Shown here in pieces: positions 58,274 through 64,000 of a stretch of 64,000 nt of DNA. Position 1 is the first letter of the stretch. Each line of letters starts with the position of its first letter. The notes under the pieces were generated by a model. It was given only the letters and a program-made list of their open reading frames with translations. It had not been told where the DNA came from and made no database searches. The position numbers and the translations under genes were made by a program. The stretch comes from Brevipalpus yothersi (lineage: Eukaryota; Arthropoda; Arachnida; Trombidiformes; Tenuipalpidae): positions 19,225-83,224 of the forward strand of contig QZCP01000038.1 of the NCBI GenBank assembly GCA_003956705.1, given 5' to 3'.

Positions 58274-58510
58274 CAAGGTGGGTCGAAAGTTTCCTGGCAT
58301 GATAATTCTCGAACAAAAGTCAAAAACTTTTGGCCAAAATATCTTTTTGGAAAAGCTTGATTGAACGCTTCTATCACTAGTTGAACCAGATTTTTGGTCA
58401 TTATGAATGAAAATTCCAGAAAATCGAAGCTTTCCAGTGAGATATCGTGGTCTAAAATTATCGACTACTGTTCGAGAATTATCATGCCAGGAAACTTTCG
58501 ACACACCTTG
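58274..58510. mobile_element. 237-base Tc1/mariner-type MITE
   Basis: Flanked by TA on both sides. The terminal inverted repeats are about 41 bases with one mismatch, beginning CAAGGTGGGTCGAAAGTTTC. No coding capacity. The ends closely match those of element A at 40381, so A-type transposase could have moved it. Confidence 0.93.
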
Positions 58511-58544
58511 TAAATGACTCTGGAATGGCCCAGCACAAGACAGT

Positions 58545-59030
58545 ATGACTGAATTTAAGGATTCTGTCCATGAAAGTACAATATTTTCCCCTCGATTTCT
58601 TTTGATTGCTGGATTTCCTTTCAAATCAAATTCACAAGATGAATCAAGCTCGGGAGAAGCACGTAGACAAGCAAAGCTTGATAATCGAACTGAACATGAA
58701 GAAGAAAAATTATGGTATCAAGCATAAAAAACCTATTTCTGAAGTGAATGATCTAGTGTTATTAGGAAACCTAAACAAAGAAAATTAGAACCACGTTCAA
58801 GCGGTCAATTCAAAGTATTGGAGAAATTATCTGAGAATTGCTATCTTTCGAATATTCCAAAGAGACTCAGTACATAATCTTATTGATGCTCGCCACTTTC
58901 CCTTCACAAGATGCTAAGGAGCCTGATGATATGGTCACGAGGATTCACAGTTTTCATGCCAATGAAACATCAATAACATCAACCAGCTACACACTTCAAG
59001 TGAGAAAAATTCTGAGCAAGCAGTAGGAGA
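58545..59030 (+). pseudogene. Ty3/gypsy-type integrase C-terminus, decayed
   Basis: Fragments in shifting frames resemble the C-terminal part of LTR-retrotransposon integrases: HESTIFSPRFLL (end of the catalytic core), then KHKKPISEVNDLVLLGNLN and SSGQFKVLEKLSENCYL, the GPY/F-like module. Several stops and shifts are present. No reverse transcriptase or LTR is seen next to it. It could be a relic of the same family as the LTR-like insertion in block 1, which is only a guess. Confidence 0.7.
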
Positions 59031-60364
59031 CCGATTATGTTTTTGGTCCTTAATGTCTAGGAACCACTTCCATCCTAATCAGCCTTTAATTTTCGACATG
59101 TATTCCAACAAGCTGAAGCTCGGATTTGCAGTCTTGAGTATCGCACTTGAGCCAAGTGCGAGAATTTTCATATATTGGAACGAGCAGGATAGAGTGAGTG
59201 AATGAGAGAAAGATAGAGTAATTAAAATTCACAACAATGATCAGTTTTTCTCACTTTATCCTGAAGATTAACTTCTCGTAAAACTATTTTGTATGCATCG
59301 ATGTACTTCAAAAGATATGTCACAGTAGAGATCAATTAGAGCTGATGCTCTGGGAGAGAAGAATTTAACAACCCCAGGTGAGTTGAATCAAGTGCCTAAA
59401 AGGCTATTCTGATATGTGTCAAGTTGAGACAATCCATGACCAAAATGAGTTTCAAGGAGACCTCTCTCTTCCTTTCTATGTATATGTATACATTCTCGTT
59501 TGAGCACCTTTTTCTGTTCTTCCTACATACATCAAATCGACTGTTTATTTTGTATAATTGTTATGAGTAATCCCAAAGAGTGAAATAGCTTTCTCGAGCA
59601 CTGATGAGTCGTTCAAACCAAATAATTGATGACCAACTCGATTGGAATGGAAGAACATTGATTCAATTTTTCCATGAACTCCCTTGCTGATTGAATTCGA
59701 TCGAAAATCTATTTATCCTAACAAATTTTAAGTCACTTAATTTTATATATTCTGAAAGCTTACACTAAGAGCTTCTTTTTGGTGAGAGAATTGTTTCAGC
59801 GTAAGCTACTTCCGAACAGCTGTGAGAACGTCGATTTCATTGCCTCAGGTTGAGATGAAAACTATATTCGATGAATCTGAGATTCGAGATATTGAACATT
59901 TATGATAACTGTTGAGTTCTGCACTCCGTGAATTTTCCTAGGAATCGTGAATAGTAAATAGTCACAGAAAACGCATCTCCCCCTCCATTTCTCCGAAAAA
60001 AGGAGACTGTAATACCAAACTCTAACTTTATCCCCTGGATGGGCTGAAGTTTGTCAGAGAAGTGCATAATTCTTGTTGGTTATTATTGCCTTCTTTGAAC
60101 AGAGACAATGACCTCTTCATTGTCCACCACGACACTCAATTGAAGAAAAATCATGCACTAAATTAAGTTGGTGTAAGCCAATCAGCTTCGGATTAATTCA
60201 CTTATTATCACAGAATAATTTTCTTTGCACATTATCAGCGGTTTCTCTTTCTTAACTTTTCATTCATGCAAAGCTCTACATATGAATTTTGTCTTAACAA
60301 AACTTAGATATGGTTCATTTTTTTGTGCTCATATTTCCAGATATTTTATTCGCTGAGACTGGAA
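59031..60364. other. Intergenic, no gene recognised
   Basis: Spacer between the integrase relic and the small minus-strand ORFs. Nothing recognisable on either strand. Confidence 0.5.
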
Positions 60365-60571
60365 CTAACAATTCAATATAGCACCGACTAGCTTCTGAAA
60401 TCGTTCGGATGATTGTTTTGATGTTTTGAAGCTTGAATACTCAACTTCATCTTTATCTGGTGTGAATATTTCATGATGCAACTGAGCAAAAGAAATTTGA
60501 AACGACGATGCGAAAGTCAATCCAGACAAAAAAATTACATTCAAATTGAGTGCAACTAGTGGATGTGTCAT
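60365..60571 (-). CDS. Small secreted-protein candidate
   Basis: 68 codons. The ATG at 60571 opens MTHPLVALNLNVIFLSGLTF, then ASSFQISFA, a plausible signal peptide, followed by a short charged region (FTPDKDEVEYSSFKTSKQSS) and stop. Its ATG overlaps the stop of the upstream frame (ATGA). Not recognised; it could be a separate gene or chance. Confidence 0.35.
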   Translation of the reverse strand: MTHPLVALNLNVIFLSGLTFASSFQISFAQLHHEIFTPDKDEVEYSSFKTSKQSSERFQKLVGAILNC

Positions 60572-61056
60572 CTTATTCTATCGGCAGTAAAAGTTTCCCA
60601 TGCTATTTGACATCCACCAGGACTAGCATTCGTATTATCTCGATAATAGTCAGACCATTTGTTATCAAAAGCACATATTGTTGATTTAGAGCTCTTCAAG
60701 TTACATTGCTTACTATCACCTAGATAATTGAGACAAACTCCAAGATTCTTGCTCCAAATTGGTGCATGGGTGGGTACCCTCAACGAACAGGAAAGCAGAA
60801 ATCCAGTGGTTGGAGCTACACTAGTAGAATCGACATAATTCTCGGTGTAGGTGCCTAATTTAGCACACTTAATTTTGCCTCTTCCTCCATTGCACTGATT
60901 TGGATCAGAATACCATTGTTGACAAATCTTTCTCTTCCAATATTGCAATAGGTCTAGATTAGCTTTCTTGTAATATTCATTAGTATTAGGTTGACAAGAA
61001 AGTTTCCAAAATGAACATGAAAAGAATGAGTGAAAAATTAGATTTTGGGTCAACAA
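60568..61056 (-). CDS. Cysteine-rich secreted-type protein, terminal exon
   Basis: About 150 codons ending at TGA 60568-60570. It has about nine cysteines plus many aromatic residues and glycines (KRKICQQWYSDPNQCNGG, IKCAKLGTYTEN, GVCLNYLGDSKQCN, STICAFDNKWSDYY, GGCQIAWETF). There is no ATG at its start. Upstream, a frame ends QEWKFKECSL at a GTAAGA donor near 61079, which could be the preceding exon, but I cannot fix the acceptor. The cysteine pattern suggests an extracellular protein. I do not recognise the family. Confidence 0.5.
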   Translation of the reverse strand: MLTQNLIFHSFFSCSFWKLSCQPNTNEYYKKANLDLLQYWKRKICQQWYSDPNQCNGGRGKIKCAKLGTYTENYVDSTSVAPTTGFLLSCSLRVPTHAPIWSKNLGVCLNYLGDSKQCNLKSSKSTICAFDNKWSDYYRDNTNASPGGCQIAWETFTADRIR

Positions 61057-62149
61057 ATTTCCTCAATTTTCTTCTTACCTAGAGAACACTCTTTGAACTT
61101 CCACTCCTGAGAAAATTCTTGAATTCTATCGACTTTCAAGCTCATGAGGCTACTTAGAACTTGGAAAATTCCCTTTTTAGTAGAGTTCGACGAGGTTTCT
61201 TGTGAAGAAGAAGTTCTAAGCCTAAAAATTTTTCGTCGAAAGCAATATGTTGTGCGATGAAAATACCCATCACTGATAAATTTTCATAACGATCGAAGAA
61301 TTTCTATTGCCACCCTAATACTTCTATCAAAATCGATCATTAAGATGTTTGTCTTGAGAATACATATTATTCTCCCTCGAAAAATTCACTATTAACGTAT
61401 ACTTGATGTCACTAAAGCTATCCCAGTCAACCGAACTACCTCTGACCCTCAACACACTTCACTGTACATGCCGTTTTCCTCCAATGTTATCACAATAAAG
61501 AGGACCGATCACTCGTGGGTACGGGGATCACTGTAGAATTCCAAGTAGCTTGCGAACATGGCTATAGAGTCATCGAAATTGTTGAGGTACTCAATTATGA
61601 AAACTTCTGTCAGAAATCTTCTATGAGTGGGTCAATGAACGGGAATGGTCAGAGCTGCTGATGCTCAGATTTCGATAAAACTTCCTAATTCTATGTTATC
61701 AAGTGTTATAAGAGCAAAACGAGATACATAGTCTGCATGACTCAGATTCTCAGAGATGAAGCCATTTTCCCTATTTCTACTACCTCAAAAATGAGCAATC
61801 ATATTGAGATAAGAATGATATCATTTGAGTTCTCATCAAGAATGTGATAAGAAGTTTCTCATGCTATTCGACAGATGATGAGATGATTAAAATGGATTTA
61901 TTACTTCCTGGAAAAAACAGATTTGAAACCAAGGGGAGGATAACATTATCATGGCACATGAGTTTGTAGCATTATATGAAAAAGCACTCCATCTCGACTC
62001 TACACTTCGAAACCGGGAACTCCTATGGATTCATTTTTTTGATGCATCGTATCTATTTTAGAGAGAAAGAGAGAGAGAAATGGCTCCACACGAGCTAGAC
62101 GGTATTGACTTATCGATTAACCATCAAATTGTTTGTTATGAATTTAGTT
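61057..62149. other. Spacer with possible 5' exon of the Cys-rich gene
   Basis: Apart from the possible minus-strand exon ending near 61080, I see no gene. Confidence 0.45.
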
Positions 62150-62370
62150 TGGCCCAACAAGGTTGCCCTATGGCAAGATATTCAGTAGCATTGACCAAAG
62201 CAGCCATCCATGGAAATGACATGGGATCAACATCAACACCGTCGACAATTCTGATTTTTGGTAATATTCCACATATTCTAACGGAACTACGGCTAAATCG
62301 ATTTGTTGTCATATTTTCACCTTTACCATGGATAACTACAGTCGATTCATTTGAAATGAGTAAGTGAGAT
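62150..62370 (-). pseudogene. Trypsin-like protease, isolated exon 2 remnant (copy 4)
   Basis: The minus strand matches exon 2 of the duplicated proteases: CGILPKIRIVDG, then MSFPWMAALVNATEYLA. The activation motif has become IVDG, and the similarity ends before TAAHC. No other exon is present nearby. It marks the left part of block 3. Confidence 0.8.
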
Positions 62371-62543
62371 AGCTTATCATGATAAGAGAACTGATAAATT
62401 CAAAACAAACAGAACTCACAGAACCACTTTTCTAGACACATGTAAATGTTTTCATTCAACATGGTCAAGCCATTGTGTTCAAATTTAAGACTTGAAATGA
62501 TTCATTCATATAAGAACAACGTTAGTTTTCGGGAAATTAGCAA

Positions 62544-63555
62544 TTGAGTGTTAGAGTGAATGCAGTCAAAAGATGGGCGGAAAGGTATAATGAAAGTAGA
62601 TTCATCGATACAGAAAACAAAAATTGCTCAAGACCAGAAGTCCCCACCCAGCAACAGAAAATTTTGATAAAGAATATATCAACTCATGATCCTTTCAAAA
62701 CTGCTAAGAGAGTCTGGAGAGAGAGTAGACTGAGGGTCCCCTATGGTTCTAACAATAATTTTCTCAACAAAAGTGGACTGAAAAGTCATCATGCATGTAT
62801 AGAGCAGTGGTTGAATGATGTTCATCGAGCTGGATGGCTACAGTATGCTCATCGGTTGTTCAATTGGCATTATTGGACAAAAACTTTTTTTGTTGATGAG
62901 TTATGTTCCACAAGGACTACACGAAAAATATTCCTCGTCAGAAGACCATTTCGAACTCGACACCATCCATCCTATGTAAAGAGAGTGAATAGACTTGTTC
63001 AACGGAAAGTTTCAGTATTTGGAATTATCAGCATTCATGGACCAGGACCTCTTATACTGATAGATGGGACTCTAAACTCAGTGAAATATATGCAAATTCT
63101 TGAAAATTATATAAAACCTTATATTTTTTCTGTAATGAGAGGAGAAACTTCCTATTCAGTTCAGGACAACTGTGCTGCTCACAGTCCTATTGCTACGAAG
63201 CAATATCTTCAGGAAATTTTCGAAACTGGTCCATTTAATTGTTTTAGACTGCCTCATCCACCCAGATCACCAGATTTGAATATTATTAAGAATGTTTGGG
63301 CAGAAATGAAAAAAAGCTGATGTATTCGGATCAAGTTCTGATGAAGATCCGTTCCATCGAATGGCGAGTTTTTGGTATGATTTTTCTAATTACCCAGAAT
63401 TTTGGCAAAATTTGGTAGGTTCCATGCCTAATAGGCTTGAAAAAGTCATCGAAATTGCTGGTCAAATGACTCGATATCAAAGTTTTCTAAAGAACTTCCA
63501 TTTGAAAAGCAGTTCTGTTGATTTCACTCTTTTCTACTCAATCAGTTCTGTCTAG
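62544..63555 (+). pseudogene. Tc1-type transposase, inactive
   Basis: A frame from about 62544 encodes the second half of a Tc1 helix-turn-helix region (VNAVKRWAERYNES) and the DDE domain: TFFVDELCS, YSVQDNCAAHSP and PPRSPDLNIIKNVWAEMKK. The final catalytic Glu of the usual NPIENVW is Lys here. After a stop at 63320 and a frame change, the C-terminus resumes (NLVGSMPNRLEKVIEIAG). No ATG begins the frame. Terminal repeats were not found. Confidence 0.82.
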
Positions 63556-63609
63556 TTTTCTCATCCTGATAAGCTATTGTACTCATCCTAAATAAATCAA
63601 CTGTGATTA

Positions 63610-63945
63610 CTCGAATAATTGAATATTTTGATTTTGAGAATTTGTCAGTTCGATTAGGAGCGAAGCTATCTCTCCCATTCAAAGGAAAGCTGTGCATTAG
63701 TAACCAAAAACAATCTGTGGACTGTTTATCAAGTTAATTGATGGAAAATGAGAACAATGCATATGTGTTCGTGGCAGAGATCATAGCTCTCTCCATCATG
63801 GATTGTTTAATTGCAGTTTAGGAACCAATCAGAAAATCTCAATCAGTGATATACTCTCTATGGATCAAGTGGAGCTTAATCATCCAGCGACTGAAACTTG
63901 CTTCATTCCGTTCGAAGCATAATAAATGTATTTTGATAGTTCAAT
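63610..63945. other. Block 3 flank, upstream of protein A3
   Basis: Aligns with 47241-47960 (shortened) and with both sides of the LTR-like insertion in block 1. It supplies the empty site for that insertion (GAAGCTATCTCTCCC). Confidence 0.75.
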
Positions 63946-64000
63946 ATGCATTCGGGTCGTACATGTATATTCTTGCTTCTCTCATTCATTTTGGCTTGTG
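63946..64000 (+). CDS. Small secreted protein A, copy 3 (5' end only)
   Basis: 18 codons before the window ends: MHSGRTCIFLLLSFILAC, a signal peptide closely matching that of A2 (MCLDRTCMFSLLSLILAC). The 5' flank also matches. The rest lies outside the window. Confidence 0.65.
   Translation, partial: MHSGRTCIFLLLSFILAC

Overview
The window looks like a piece of an arthropod nuclear genome, most likely a mite or other chelicerate with compact genes. The protein families are animal ones, introns are mostly short GT-AG introns of about 60 to 600 bases, several genes that are usually split are uninterrupted, and AT-rich spacer is littered with long (GA)n/(CT)n tracts. The species assignment is inference only.

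Left half (1-31.9 kb): ordinary host genes. A receptor guanylate cyclase of the Gyc76C type (minus, running off the left edge), a secreted chymotrypsin-fold protease (minus), a secreted multidomain copper-only SOD-repeat protein (minus), about 6.4 kb without a recognisable gene, UBE2K (minus), PPWD1 (minus), a divergent V-ATPase subunit a gene (plus) with two mutually exclusive exons, and a protein with two MAM domains (plus).

Right half (30.9-64 kb): a region of repeated segmental duplication heavily invaded by mobile elements. The repeated module is: 3' end of the MAM gene (plus), a trypsin-like protease (minus), a short secreted protein 'A' (plus), a doubtful small ORF 'B' (minus), and a secreted or tail-anchored protein 'C' (plus). 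Block 1 is 30.89-40.38 kb and block 2 is 44.25-58.27 kb. Block 3 starts near 62.15 kb and leaves the right edge. An older broken protease lies at 43.3-44.2 kb. The MAM/protease part of blocks 1 and 2 is nearly identical, while the A-to-C part is clearly more diverged.

Mobile elements account for most length differences between blocks. A 2.04-kb LTR-like insertion in block 1 (34.33-36.37 kb) carries five small hairpins that all have an ACC loop. A decayed Tc1/mariner element (from 40.38 kb) has an intact DD37E-type element nested in it (40.82-42.13 kb). A fold-back element lies at 42.71-42.90 kb. A 7.2-kb Helitron/Helentron-type element (50.48-57.71 kb) carries a 1423-residue Rep-helicase, a convergent zinc-finger-like gene and a large CACTGTCA array. 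A 237-base MITE (58.27 kb) sits at the same site as the Tc1/mariner element of block 1. A Ty3/gypsy integrase remnant (58.5 kb) and another dead Tc1 transposase (62.5 kb) complete the set. One assembly gap (N) lies at 55893-56456, inside the repeat array.
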